Shown here one piece after another: positions 34,095 through 42,773 of a stretch of 64,000 bases of DNA. The DNA comes from Pseudomonadota bacterium (GTDB taxonomy: Bacteria; Pseudomonadota; Alphaproteobacteria; Rhodospirillales; Magnetospirillaceae). The position numbers were made by a program, and so were the translations under genes. The stretch is taken from assembly GCA_023426365.1 (NCBI GenBank), contig JAFAAW010000122.1, positions 1-64,000 of the forward strand, given 5' to 3'. The notes beneath the pieces were generated by a model. It saw only the letters and a program-made list of their open reading frames with translations, did not search any database and had not been told where the DNA came from. Every line of letters starts with the position of its first letter. Position 1 is the stretch's first letter.

Positions 34095-35294
34095 CTATAC
34101 CCCTTCGGGCAAGGCGATCACCGCGACCGTGTCGCCGGCCTTGGCCGCCGGCGCGTGGGGCGGGCGGATCACCAGGCCGGTGGCGGCGGCCAGCCCCGAG
34201 ACCACCGCCGAATCCTGGCGGGTATGCGGGGTCGCCAGCAGCCGGCCTTCGCCATCGCGGTCCAGCCGGGCGCGCATATATTCCTGTCGGGCGTCGTTGG
34301 CGCGCAGATCCGCCGTCAGCGCCGCCTGCTGGATCGGCAGGCCGCCGCCCAGGCCCTGCATCGCGCGCAGCATGGGCACCAGGAACACATAGGCGCACAC
34401 CATGGCAGAAACCGGATTGCCGGGCAGGCCGAGGACGGGCACGTTTCTGAGCGCGCCGAACATCAGCGGCTTGCCCGGGCGCATGGCGATCTTCCAGAAA
34501 TCCAGCGCCATGCCATGGTCGGCCAGCACGTCCTGGACCAGATCGTAATCGCCCACCGAGGCGCCGCCCGACGTCACCAGAAGGTCGCACCCGGCGGCGG
34601 CGGCCACCATGGCATCAAGCGAGTCGCGGCTGTCGCGGGCGATGCCCAGTTGCACGGCCTCGCCGCCCATGGCGGTGACCAGCGCGGCCAGCCCGGGGCC
34701 GTTGGAGGATGCCAGTTGCGCCGCCCCCATGGGTTCGCCGGGCATGGCGATCTCGTCGCCGGTGGACAGAACGGCCACGCGGGGACGGCGGCGGACCAGC
34801 AGCCAGGGAACGTTCATGGCGGCCGCCAGGGCGATCTGGCGCGGCCCCATCACGGTGCCGGCGGCCAGTCCGGCCTGACCGGGAAGAAAGTCCAATCCGC
34901 GAACGCGCACGTGGCGGCCGGGCGCGGTGGCGGCGTTGATCTGTACCGCCTCGCCCTCGCGCACGGTGTCTTCCTGCATCACCACGGCGTCGGCGCCGGC
35001 CGGAATGGGGGCGCCGGTAAAGATGCGCACCGCCTGGCCCGCGGCTACCGTCCCGGCAAAGGGGTGGCCTGCGGCCGATTGGCCGATCACGGCCAGGCGC
35101 GCGGGCTGGGCCACGTCGGCGGCACGCACGGCGTAGCCGTCCATGGCCGACACGTCCAGCGGCGGATGGGCGACGCGGGCCGCAACATCTTCGGCCAGTA
35201 CCCGCCCCAGCGCGGACGGCAGGGGCACCATCTCGGGCGCGGTCGGCCGGCAGCCTGCCAGCACCCGCTCCAGTGCGACTTCTACGGAAATCAT
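34095..35294 (-). CDS. moeA: molybdopterin molybdenumtransferase MoeA
   Basis: 399 residues, family length. Characteristic segments are D-V-S-A-M-D-G-Y-A-V-R, G-A-P-I-P-A-G-A-D-A-V-V-M-Q-E-D, V-L-S-T-G-D-E, T-S-G-G-A-S-V-G-D-Y-D and G-L-P-G-N-P-V-S. MoeA inserts molybdate into molybdopterin for enzymes such as nitrate reductase. Start ATG 35294 overlaps the moaC TGA by ATGA. Note that nitrogenase uses FeMo-co, a different pathway. Gene order moaC-moeA-lexA follows the trp genes. Confidence 0.97.
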   Translation of the reverse strand: MISVEVALERVLAGCRPTAPEMVPLPSALGRVLAEDVAARVAHPPLDVSAMDGYAVRAADVAQPARLAVIGQSAAGHPFAGTVAAGQAVRIFTGAPIPAGADAVVMQEDTVREGEAVQINAATAPGRHVRVRGLDFLPGQAGLAAGTVMGPRQIALAAAMNVPWLLVRRRPRVAVLSTGDEIAMPGEPMGAAQLASSNGPGLAALVTAMGGEAVQLGIARDSRDSLDAMVAAAAGCDLLVTSGGASVGDYDLVQDVLADHGMALDFWKIAMRPGKPLMFGALRNVPVLGLPGNPVSAMVCAYVFLVPMLRAMQGLGGGLPIQQAALTADLRANDARQEYMRARLDRDGEGRLLATPHTRQDSAVVSGLAAATGLVIRPPHAPAAKAGDTVAVIALPEGV

Positions 35295-35782
35295 CCCCGG
35301 ACCTCGTCCCCGGCTTGGTAGACGCCCGACTTGCCGCCGGACTTGTGCACCAGATGGATGTCGGTGATGCGCATGGATTTGTCCACGGCCTTGACCATGT
35401 CATAGACGGTCAGCGCCGCCACCGACACGGCGGTCAGCGCCTCCATCTCGACGCCGGTCTGTCCCCGGAGCTTGCAGGTGGCCTCGATGGTTACCGCGTT
35501 GTCCTCCGGCGCCAGCGCCAGGTCGACCTTGACCGAGGTCAGCGCCAGCGGGTGGCACAGCGGGATCAGGTCGGGGGTGCGCTTTGCGCCCATGATGCCG
35601 GCCAATTGCGCCACCGCCAACACGTCGCCCTTCTTCAGCCCGCGCGCCTGGATCAGCGCCATGGTCTGCGGCGCCATCAGCACCTTGCCGCGCGCCACCG
35701 CCACACGCTCGGTCCCGGCCTTGTCTGAGACGTCCACCATCACCGCGTTGCCCTCGGTGTCGAAGTGGGTCAGGTCGGCCAT
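35291..35782 (-). CDS. moaC: cyclic pyranopterin monophosphate synthase MoaC
   Basis: 163 residues from ATG 35782; an upstream in-frame extension inside trpC is rejected. Characteristic motifs: L-I-P-L-C-H-P-L-A-L-T-S-V, G-V-E-M-E-A-L-T-A-V-S-V-A-A-L-T-V-Y-D-M, and D-K-S-M-R-I. MoaC carries out the second half of cyclic pyranopterin monophosphate formation after MoaA. The start overlaps the trpC stop (TGATG), so it is translationally coupled to tryptophan synthesis genes, as in many alphaproteobacteria. Confidence 0.97.
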   Translation of the reverse strand: MADLTHFDTEGNAVMVDVSDKAGTERVAVARGKVLMAPQTMALIQARGLKKGDVLAVAQLAGIMGAKRTPDLIPLCHPLALTSVKVDLALAPEDNAVTIEATCKLRGQTGVEMEALTAVSVAALTVYDMVKAVDKSMRITDIHLVHKSGGKSGVYQAGDEVRG

Positions 35783-36603
35783 CAGGCCTTGGCCTCCATG
35801 TTGGCGCCGCCACCGACCAGCAGAACGCGGGTGGCAAGTTCCACGTCCGCGCGCTTCATCAGCGATTCGCCGATCAGGAAGCGGCGCGCGCCGGCTGCGA
35901 CCATGCGCTTGATGTCGACCGGGCTTTCGATGCCGCTTTCGCACACGATATGGCGGTCGGCCGGAACCATGGGGGCCAGCCGCTCGGTGGTGGACAGATC
36001 GGTCTTCATGACCCGGAGGTCGCGGTTGTTGATGCCGATCAGCGGCGATTTGAGCTTCAGCGCGCGCTCCATCTCGGCCTCGTCATGGACTTCCAGCAGA
36101 ACGTCCATGCCATAGCCCAGGGCGATGCCTTCCATGTTGGCCAGCTCGGCATCGTCCAGCGCGCCGACGATCAGCAAGATGCAATCGGCGCCCAGGGCGC
36201 GGGCTTCGACCACCTGGTAGGGATCGACCATGAAATCCTTGCGGATCACCGGCAGTTCGCAGGCCGAGCGGGCCTCGCCCAGATCGGCGTCCGAGCCTTG
36301 GAAGAACTTCTGGTCGGTCAGCACCGACAGGCAGGCGGCCCCGCCGCGCGCATAGCCCCGAGCCAGTTGGGACGGCTTGAAATCGGGGCGGATCAGGCCG
36401 GCCGAAGGCGACGCCTTCTTGATCTCGGCGATCAGGCCCAGGCCGGTGGTTTCCACCTTGTGGGTCAGCGCGGCGGCGAAACCGCGCGGCGGCGCCTGGT
36501 CCTGGGCGCGCTTCAACAATTCCTGGATGGGGCGGCGGTTCTTGCTTTCGGCGACCTGACGGCGCTTTTCGTCGCAGATGCGGTCCAGAATGGTGCCGGT
36601 CAC
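35782..36603 (-). CDS. trpC: indole-3-glycerol phosphate synthase TrpC
   Basis: 273 residues from GTG 36603, which has GGGAGG 7 nt upstream; TTG 36609 is two codons earlier and less well spaced. TIM-barrel motifs include L-I-A-E-I-K-K-A-S-P-S-A-G, V-L-T-D-Q-K-F-F-Q-G, V-I-R-K-D-F and G-I-N-N-R-D-L-R. The enzyme makes indole-3-glycerol phosphate from CdRP. Its 5' end overlaps or abuts the trpD stop and its 3' end overlaps moaC. Confidence 0.97.
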   Translation of the reverse strand: MTGTILDRICDEKRRQVAESKNRRPIQELLKRAQDQAPPRGFAAALTHKVETTGLGLIAEIKKASPSAGLIRPDFKPSQLARGYARGGAACLSVLTDQKFFQGSDADLGEARSACELPVIRKDFMVDPYQVVEARALGADCILLIVGALDDAELANMEGIALGYGMDVLLEVHDEAEMERALKLKSPLIGINNRDLRVMKTDLSTTERLAPMVPADRHIVCESGIESPVDIKRMVAAGARRFLIGESLMKRADVELATRVLLVGGGANMEAKA

Positions 36604-36605
36604 GT

Positions 36606-37661
36606 TCAAACCTCCCGATTGGTGATGGCGACCATGCGATCCAGCGTCGCCAACGCCTTGCCCGAATCGATGCTCTCGGCGGCCAGGGCGACGCCTTGGC
36701 CCAGCTCGGCCGCCTTGCCGGCCACCACCAGCGCGGCGGCGGCGTTCAGCAACACGATGTCACGATAGGCCCCCTGGGCGCCACCCAGCAGGGCGCGCAG
36801 CGCGGCGGCGTTGACGCTGGCGTCGCCGCCCTTGAGGTCGGCGGCGGTGGCCCGCTTGAGGCCGCAATCCTCGGGGCGCACCTCGAACAGGGTGACCTTG
36901 CCGTCCTTCCATTCGCCCACCAGGGTGGGACCGGTGGTGGTCAGCTCGTCCAGGCCGTCAGAACCATGCACCACCCAGGCGCGCTCGGCCCCCAGGCGGC
37001 CCAGCACGTTGGCCATGGGTTCCACCCACTGGCTGGCGAACACGCCCATGAGCTGAAGGCTGGTGCGCGCCGGATTGGCGAGCGGCCCGAGCAGGTTGAA
37101 GATGGTGCGGGTGCCCAACTCGACGCGCGGGCCGGCCACGTGGCGCATGGCGTTATGATGGCGCGGCGCCATCAGGAAGCCGATGTTGTTCTCCCACAGG
37201 CTTTCCTTCACCAGCGCCATGTCCGCATCGATCTTGACGCCCAGCGCGGTCAGGACGTCGGCCGAGCCGGATTTGGACGACAGCGCGCGGTTGCCGTGCT
37301 TGGCGACGGGCACGCCCGCACCCGCCAGCACGAAGGCGGCGGCGGTCGAGATGTTGTAGGTGCCCGAACCGTCGCCGCCGGTGCCGCAGGTGTCGATGGC
37401 GCCGGCCGGCGCTTCCACCGGCAGGGCCTTGGCGCGCATGATGCGGGCGGCGCCGGTGATCTCGTCCACCGTCTCGCCGCGCACGCGCAGCGCCATCAGC
37501 AGGCCGCCGATCTGGGCCGGGGTGGCGTCGCCCGACATGATGACCTCGAACACCTCTTCGGCCTGGTCCTCGGACATGGCGTGGCCGATGGCGACGCGGC
37601 CCAGCACCTCTTTCATCAGGGCCAGCGAGGCAGGGGCGGGAGCGGGGGAGGCGGTGGTCAT
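36606..37661 (-). CDS. trpD: anthranilate phosphoribosyltransferase TrpD
   Basis: 351 residues from ATG 37661, overlapping the trpG stop (TGATG). Motifs: C-G-T-G-G-D-G-S-G-T-Y-N-I-S-T (PRPP site), K-H-G-N-R-A-L-S-S-K-S-G-S-A-D, and N-L-L-G-P-L-A-N-P. It transfers phosphoribose to anthranilate. Length and motifs are complete. It is the middle gene of the trpG-trpD-trpC unit. Confidence 0.97.
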   Translation of the reverse strand: MTTASPAPAPASLALMKEVLGRVAIGHAMSEDQAEEVFEVIMSGDATPAQIGGLLMALRVRGETVDEITGAARIMRAKALPVEAPAGAIDTCGTGGDGSGTYNISTAAAFVLAGAGVPVAKHGNRALSSKSGSADVLTALGVKIDADMALVKESLWENNIGFLMAPRHHNAMRHVAGPRVELGTRTIFNLLGPLANPARTSLQLMGVFASQWVEPMANVLGRLGAERAWVVHGSDGLDELTTTGPTLVGEWKDGKVTLFEVRPEDCGLKRATAADLKGGDASVNAAALRALLGGAQGAYRDIVLLNAAAALVVAGKAAELGQGVALAAESIDSGKALATLDRMVAITNREV

Positions 37662-38254
37662 CAGGCGACGGTTCCCTTGTACATGCGGCACAGGTCGAGG
37701 AAGTTCTGCAGCATCTTATGGCCGTGTTCGGTCTCGATGCTCTCGGGGTGGAACTGCACCCCCCACACCGGGATGCCGCGCCCGGCCAGCCCCATGATCA
37801 GGCCGTCCTGGGTCCAGGCGGTGACGGTCAGGCTGGGCGGCAGGGTCTCGCGTTCCACCACCAGCGAATGATAGCGGGTGGCGCGGAACGGCGACGGCAG
37901 GCCGGCGAAGATGCCGGTGCCGTCGTGGAAGATGTCGTCCACCTTGCCGTGCATGGGCTGGGGGGCGCGGATCACCCGGCCGCCAAAGGCCTGGCCCATG
38001 GATTGTTCGCCCAGGCAGACGCCGAACATGGGCACCTTGCCGGCGGCGGCCTTGATCAGGTCCAGGCAGATGCCAGCCTTGTCGGGGTCGCACGGGCCGG
38101 GGGAAATGACGATGCCTTCCGGCTTCAACGCCAACGCTTCATCCACGCTGATCGCGTCGTTGCGGACCACCTTCACCTCGGCGCCCAACTCGCCCAGGTA
38201 GTGCCACAGGTTGTAGGTGAAGCTGTCGTAGTTATCCACGAGCAGAAAAGACAT
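37661..38254 (-). CDS. trpG: anthranilate synthase glutamine amidotransferase subunit TrpG
   Basis: 197 residues. Class I glutamine amidotransferase with catalytic Cys80 in F-G-V-C-L-G and the downstream Q-F-H-P-E-S. The usual H after C-L-G is Glu83 here (C-L-G-E-Q), confirmed from the DNA. TrpG supplies ammonia to TrpE. trpE is not adjacent: the next gene upstream is the divergent copper ATPase, so trpE must lie elsewhere. ATG 38254 starts a minus-strand operon trpG-trpD-trpC-moaC-moeA, possibly reading into lexA. Confidence 0.95.
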   Translation of the reverse strand: MSFLLVDNYDSFTYNLWHYLGELGAEVKVVRNDAISVDEALALKPEGIVISPGPCDPDKAGICLDLIKAAAGKVPMFGVCLGEQSMGQAFGGRVIRAPQPMHGKVDDIFHDGTGIFAGLPSPFRATRYHSLVVERETLPPSLTVTAWTQDGLIMGLAGRGIPVWGVQFHPESIETEHGHKMLQNFLDLCRMYKGTVA

Positions 38255-38425
38255 GGCGCAGGCCGCCCCGGCAATGGATCAGGGGCGAAGAATGCAGGCC
38301 ACGCCCGTGGGCGTCAAGCGGGCGAACGCAAAGCGGCCGGCCGCTGTCCGCTTGATGATGGGCGGCCGGGCGCGCAGCCGCAACGGCGCGATGCGGTGGC
38401 GGGGCGGAAAACGCCGACAGGGGGC

Positions 38426-38452
38426 TTGACCTTCCAGTGACTGGAAGGTCAA
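38426..38452. promoter_or_regulatory. CueR-type operator/promoter of copA
   Basis: TTGACCTTCCAGT-G-ACTGGAAGGTCAA is a perfect 13-1-13 dyad. TTGACC is the -35, and the dyad occupies the long spacer typical of MerR-family activated promoters. copA starts 34 nt downstream and cueR is in the same operon. Confidence 0.88.
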
Positions 38453-38486
38453 TTCTTCATAGGGTCGCATCAAGGAGGCCCCCGCC

Positions 38487-40844
38487 ATGACCACCGCACT
38501 CCTCAGCCTGCCGGTTCGCGGCATGACCTGCGCCGCCTGTTCCACGCGCCTGGAACGGGTGCTGGGCAAGCTGCCCGGCGTGGCCTCGGCCAGCGTGTCG
38601 CTGGCGTCGGAAACGGCCGAACTGCGCTACGACCCCGGCCAGTTGGCGCCGTTGCAGGTGGCCGATGCCGTGGCCAGGGCCGGGTTCTCCGTGCCCGAGG
38701 AAACGGTGGAGTTGGCCATTTCCGGCATGACCTGCGCGGCCTGTTCCACCCGCCTGGAGCGGGTGCTGGGCAAGCTGCCCGGCGTGCGCGAGGCCCAGGT
38801 CAATCTGGCGAGCGAACGCGCCCGCGTCACCCTGCTGCCCGGCGCCGTCAACGTGGCCGATCTGGTGGTGGCCGTTGGCAAGGCGGGTTTCGGCGCCCGG
38901 CCGCTGACCAATGGCGGCGACCAGATCGCGCACGAGGAGGAGGAGCACGCCCGCGACCTCGGCCGCCAGACGCGGCGCATGTGGCTGTCCGTCTTGCTGA
39001 CCCTGCCGCTGGTGGCGGGCATGGTGGTTCCCGCATTGGGCCTGCCGGGCTGGGCGCAGATGGTGCTGGCCGCGCCGGTGCAGTTCTGGATCGGCGCGCG
39101 TTTCTATCGCGGCGCGTGGGCGTCCTTGCGCGGCGGCGCCGGCAACATGGACGTGCTGGTGGCGCTGGGCACCACCGCCGCCTATGGGCTGTCCGCATGG
39201 CACGTGGCGCAGGGGACCGCCCATCACGGCAACCTGTATTTCGAGGGCGCGGCGGTCGTCATCACGCTGGTGCTGTTGGGCAAGCTGCTGGAAACCCGCG
39301 CCAAGCGTTCCGCCGCGGGGGCGATTCGCGCCCTGATGAAGCTGAAGCCCGATGTTGCCCGTGTCGAGCGGGATGGAACCGTGATCGAGCTGCCGGCCGA
39401 GTCGGTGCCCGTCGGCGCCACCGTTCTGGTGCGGCCGGGCGAACGGGTGGCGGTGGATGGCGTGGTGATCGACGGTGTCAGCCAGGTTGACGAATCCCTG
39501 ATCACCGGTGAAAGCCTGCCGGTGGCGAAGGAACCGGGCGCCGAGATGGTGGCCGGTTCGGTCAACGGCGACGGGCTGCTGCGCCTGCGCGCCACCCGGG
39601 TCGGCACTGACAGCACCATCAACCGCATCATCCGCATGGTCCAGGGCGCCCAGGCGTCCAAGGCGCCGGTGCAAAAGCTGGTGGACCGCATCTCGGCGGT
39701 GTTCGTGCCGGTGGTCGTGGCGCTGGCGGCGGTGTCCCTGCTGGGCTGGGGGCTGGTGGGCGGCGACTGGGCGCATGCGGCGGTGGCCGCGATCTCGGTC
39801 CTGGTCATCGCCTGTCCGTGCGCCCTGGGCCTTGCCACCCCCACCGCCATCATGGTCGGCACCGGCACCGCCGCCCGCCACGGCATTTTGATCAAGGACG
39901 CCGAGGCGTTGGAGCGTGCCCACGCCGCCGACGTGGTGATCTTCGACAAGACCGGAACCCTGACCGAGGGCCAGCCGGCGGTGGTGGCGCAGGCCGGCGC
40001 GCCCGATCTGTTGCCGCTGGTGGCCGCCGCCCAGCAGGGCAGCGAGCATCCGCTGGCGCGCGCCGTGCTGAGGGCGGCCGAAGGCATGGCGCTGTCGCCG
40101 GTGAGCGAGTTCCGAAGCCTGCCGGGGCGCGGCCTGTCAGCCACGGTTGACGGGCGGGCCTTGCTGGTCGGCTCCACCCGGCTGATGGTGGAGAACGGCA
40201 TCGACCTGTCGGCCTTGCGCGCGGCGGCCGAGGCAGAGGAAGGCCGGGGCCGCACCGTCATGTGGGCCGCCGAAGGGCTGGCGCTGCTGGGGTTCATCGC
40301 GGTGGCCGACCCGGTCAAGCCGGGCGCGGCGCAGGCGGTGGCCGGCCTCAAGGGCTTAGGCATCCAGACCGTGATGCTGACCGGCGACAATGCCCGCGCC
40401 GCCGCCCATGTGGCCGCCCAGGTGGGAGTGGACCGCGTGGTGGCCGAGGTGCTGCCCGAGGACAAGGCCGCCGAGGTCGCCCGCTTCAAGGGGGCGGGCA
40501 GGGTGGTGGCCATGGTCGGCGACGGTATCAACGACGCCCCCGCCTTGGCGGCGGCCGATATCGGCATCGCCATGGGCACCGGCACCGACGTGGCCATGCA
40601 GGCGGCCGGCATCACGCTGGTCAAGGGCGATCCGGTGCTGCTGCCGGCGGCGCTTTCGGTGTCGCGCGCCACCTACGGAAAGATCCGGCAGAACCTGTTC
40701 TGGGCCTTCGTCTATAACGTGGTGGCGCTGCCGGCGGCCGCGCTGGGGCTGCTCAATCCAGTGATCGCCGGGGCGGCGATGGCGTTTTCCAGCGTTTCGG
40801 TGGTGTCCAACTCGCTGTTGCTGCGACGCTGGAGGGTGCGATGA
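38487..40844 (+). CDS. copA: copper-exporting P1B-type ATPase CopA
   Basis: 785 residues. Two heavy-metal-associated domains with G-M-T-C-A-A-C-S occupy about residues 10-75 and 80-145. The membrane region has the metal-site C-P-C (V-I-A-C-P-C-A-L-G), and cytoplasmic domains have T-G-E-S, D-K-T-G-T-L-T-E-G and G-D-G-I-N-D-A-P-A. It exports Cu(I) from the cytoplasm. CAAGGAGG precedes ATG 38487. Downstream cueR overlaps its stop (ATGA). The two N-terminal domains are almost identical over about 60 bp, suggesting a recent internal duplication or gene conversion. Confidence 0.97.
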   Translation: MTTALLSLPVRGMTCAACSTRLERVLGKLPGVASASVSLASETAELRYDPGQLAPLQVADAVARAGFSVPEETVELAISGMTCAACSTRLERVLGKLPGVREAQVNLASERARVTLLPGAVNVADLVVAVGKAGFGARPLTNGGDQIAHEEEEHARDLGRQTRRMWLSVLLTLPLVAGMVVPALGLPGWAQMVLAAPVQFWIGARFYRGAWASLRGGAGNMDVLVALGTTAAYGLSAWHVAQGTAHHGNLYFEGAAVVITLVLLGKLLETRAKRSAAGAIRALMKLKPDVARVERDGTVIELPAESVPVGATVLVRPGERVAVDGVVIDGVSQVDESLITGESLPVAKEPGAEMVAGSVNGDGLLRLRATRVGTDSTINRIIRMVQGAQASKAPVQKLVDRISAVFVPVVVALAAVSLLGWGLVGGDWAHAAVAAISVLVIACPCALGLATPTAIMVGTGTAARHGILIKDAEALERAHAADVVIFDKTGTLTEGQPAVVAQAGAPDLLPLVAAAQQGSEHPLARAVLRAAEGMALSPVSEFRSLPGRGLSATVDGRALLVGSTRLMVENGIDLSALRAAAEAEEGRGRTVMWAAEGLALLGFIAVADPVKPGAAQAVAGLKGLGIQTVMLTGDNARAAAHVAAQVGVDRVVAEVLPEDKAAEVARFKGAGRVVAMVGDGINDAPALAAADIGIAMGTGTDVAMQAAGITLVKGDPVLLPAALSVSRATYGKIRQNLFWAFVYNVVALPAAALGLLNPVIAGAAMAFSSVSVVSNSLLLRRWRVR

Positions 40845-41239
40845 ACATCGGTACGGCGGCGGCACGTTCGGGCGTGCCCGCCAAGACGATCCGCTATTAC
40901 GAGGAAATCGGGCTGATGCCGCCGCCGGGGCGCACCGCCTCGGGGTACCGGGCCTATACCGACCGCGACGTCGAAACCCTCAAATTCATCCAGCGCGCCC
41001 GGTCGCTGGGGTTCGCGGTCAAGGATGTGGCCGATCTGTTGGCGCTTTGGCACGACCGCGAGCGCGCCAGCGCCGATGTCCGCCGCATCGCCCAGCACCA
41101 TGTGGCCGAGGTCGAACGCAAGATAGCGGAACTGGAAACCATCCGCGGGACGCTGCAATCCTTGATCGATTGTTGTCACGGCGACGACCGCCCCGACTGC
41201 CCCATCCTGGACAAGTTGGCGCCCACCTGTTGCGGCTGA
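40841..41239 (+). CDS. cueR: CueR copper-responsive MerR-family activator
   Basis: 132 residues. N-terminal HTH (M-N-I-G-T-A-A-A-R-S-G-V, T-I-R-Y-Y-E-E-I-G-L) is followed by a dimer helix. The metal loop has Cys112-x7-Cys120 (C-H-G-D-D-R-P-D-C), the pair that coordinates Cu(I) in CueR. A further Cys-Cys is near the C-terminus. ATG 40841 overlaps the copA TGA. It should activate copA and copZ via the dyads at 38426 and 42516. Confidence 0.95.
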   Translation: MNIGTAAARSGVPAKTIRYYEEIGLMPPPGRTASGYRAYTDRDVETLKFIQRARSLGFAVKDVADLLALWHDRERASADVRRIAQHHVAEVERKIAELETIRGTLQSLIDCCHGDDRPDCPILDKLAPTCCG

Positions 41240-41290
41240 CGGTCGCGCCTCGCTATAACCCCCTTTCTCTTTGGTTCGGGGAGTATCCGA

Positions 41291-42478
41291 GTGTCGCGGC
41301 GCGAAATCCGACGCATGCTGATGGAGCCGAAACGGCGGCTGACCGATCGTCCGTGGGTGGTGCCGGCGCTGATGGCGTCGGTGCTGCTGGCGGGCGTCGG
41401 CCTGGGCGTCGCCGTCGGCGTCAGCGTCTTGCCGGACAAACCCGAGCCGAAGGCCGTCACCGCCTGGGAACAGGCTGAAATGGCGGTGGATCGCCCGCCC
41501 CGGCGCGACCAGCCGGGCGCCATGGCCGACGCTGACCTGCCGCCCTTCGTTCCCATCGTTCCGTTGCCCCGGCCGCGCCCCGGCGGTCCCAACGACGACG
41601 GCATGGAATACGATGCCCCCGAGGGCGAGGAGGCGCCGCCCCCCGCCGTCACGGCCGCGCCCGCCGCCGCCCCGCCGGCGCCCGAGCAGCAGGACGCCGC
41701 GGTGCCGCTGATCCTGCCGCAGCCGCCGGTGACCCCGGTGCAGCCGGGTGCGCCGGCCTGGGTCAAATATGCCGTGCCGGCGCCCAAGACCGCCGGCCGC
41801 CCCATGATCGCCGTAGTCATCGACGACCTTGGCGTGGACCGCCGGCGTTCGGAAAAGGTGATTCCGCTGCGCGCGCCCCTGACCCTGGCGTGGATGACCT
41901 ATGCCCAGGACCTGCCGCGCCTGACGCGCGAGGCGCGGGCGCGCGGCCACGAATTGCTGGTCCATGTGCCCATGCAGCCGCAAAGCGATAGCTGGAACCC
42001 CGGTCCCGATGTGCTTGAGGTCGGTGTCCACCCCGAGGAAAACCGACGCCGCCTGGATTGGGGGCTGACCCGTTTCGAAGGGTTCGTCGGCATCAACAAT
42101 CACATGGGATCACGCTATACCGCCGACCGCGTCGGCATGCGGGTGGTGATGGAGGAAATGAAAAAGCGCGGCCTTCTGTTCCTTGATTCGGTCACCACCG
42201 AGAAAAGCGTCGGCGGCGATCTGGCCCGCAGCTACGGCGTGCCGTTCGCCGCCCGCAATGTCTTCATCGACAACGAACAAAGCGTGGGGGCGGTGCTGGC
42301 CCAACTCCATAAGGCCGAGGCCCATGCGCGCAGACACGGCAGCGCCATCGCCATCGGCCATCCCCATGACGCCACCATCGAGGCGCTGGGCCAATGGCTG
42401 CCTGGCCTGGATGCCAAGGGGTTCGTGCTGGTCCCAGTCAGCGCCATCGTCCGCGCGCAGCAGGGCAAGGGCGGTTGA
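41291..42478 (+). CDS. divergent polysaccharide deacetylase family protein (YibQ-like)
   Basis: 395 residues from GTG 41291 (GGGGAG upstream); ATG 41318 is an alternative. One N-terminal membrane helix (residues about 25-47) is followed by a disordered Pro/Ala/Glu-rich linker to about residue 160. The catalytic-like domain begins M-I-A-V-V-I-D-D-L-G-V and has H-V-P-M-Q-P, N-N-H-M-G-S and I-G-H-P-H motifs of the divergent polysaccharide deacetylase family. Members are inner-membrane-anchored periplasmic proteins of poorly known role in envelope maintenance. It sits between cueR and copZ without its own copper signature. Confidence 0.85.
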   Translation: MSRREIRRMLMEPKRRLTDRPWVVPALMASVLLAGVGLGVAVGVSVLPDKPEPKAVTAWEQAEMAVDRPPRRDQPGAMADADLPPFVPIVPLPRPRPGGPNDDGMEYDAPEGEEAPPPAVTAAPAAAPPAPEQQDAAVPLILPQPPVTPVQPGAPAWVKYAVPAPKTAGRPMIAVVIDDLGVDRRRSEKVIPLRAPLTLAWMTYAQDLPRLTREARARGHELLVHVPMQPQSDSWNPGPDVLEVGVHPEENRRRLDWGLTRFEGFVGINNHMGSRYTADRVGMRVVMEEMKKRGLLFLDSVTTEKSVGGDLARSYGVPFAARNVFIDNEQSVGAVLAQLHKAEAHARRHGSAIAIGHPHDATIEALGQWLPGLDAKGFVLVPVSAIVRAQQGKGG

Positions 42479-42515
42479 CCGTGGCCTCGGCACCGCGCCG
42501 GCAACTGGGCGCTTG

Positions 42516-42536
42516 ACCTTCCCGCTGCTGGAAGGT
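42516..42536. promoter_or_regulatory. second CueR-type dyad, upstream of copZ
   Basis: ACCTTCC-N7-GGAAGGT lies in a long-spacer promoter with TTGACC as -35 (42513-42518). The half sites match the copA operator, and copZ begins 36 nt downstream. Confidence 0.82.
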
Positions 42537-42572
42537 TCACACTGGGGCCAGTTTCGAATTGTGGAGAGCATC

Positions 42573-42773
42573 ATGGCCAACACCTATCGCGTCACCGGCA
42601 TGACCTGCGGCGGCTGCGCCCGCGCGGTGGAAACCGCCATCAGGGCGGTGGCGCCGGCGGCCAGCGTCAGCGTCGATCTGGCAGCCAAGGCGGTGACCGT
42701 GGACGGCGCCAGCGAGCAGCAGGTGCGCCAGGCGGTGGACGACGCCGGTTTCGGCTTCGAGGGCGCGGTCTAG
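42573..42773 (+). CDS. copZ: CopZ-like copper chaperone
   Basis: 66 residues from ATG 42573. A single heavy-metal-associated domain: Y-R-V-T-G-M-T-C-G-G-C-A-R-A-V-E at the N-terminus carries the Cu(I)-binding CxxC, and V-S-V-D-L-A-A-K-A-V-T-V continues the fold. It would deliver copper to CopA. Its stop TAG overlaps the stop of the convergent hydrolase gene through a shared CTAG. The CueR-type dyad upstream ties it to the copA regulon. Confidence 0.94.
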   Translation: MANTYRVTGMTCGGCARAVETAIRAVAPAASVSVDLAAKAVTVDGASEQQVRQAVDDAGFGFEGAV

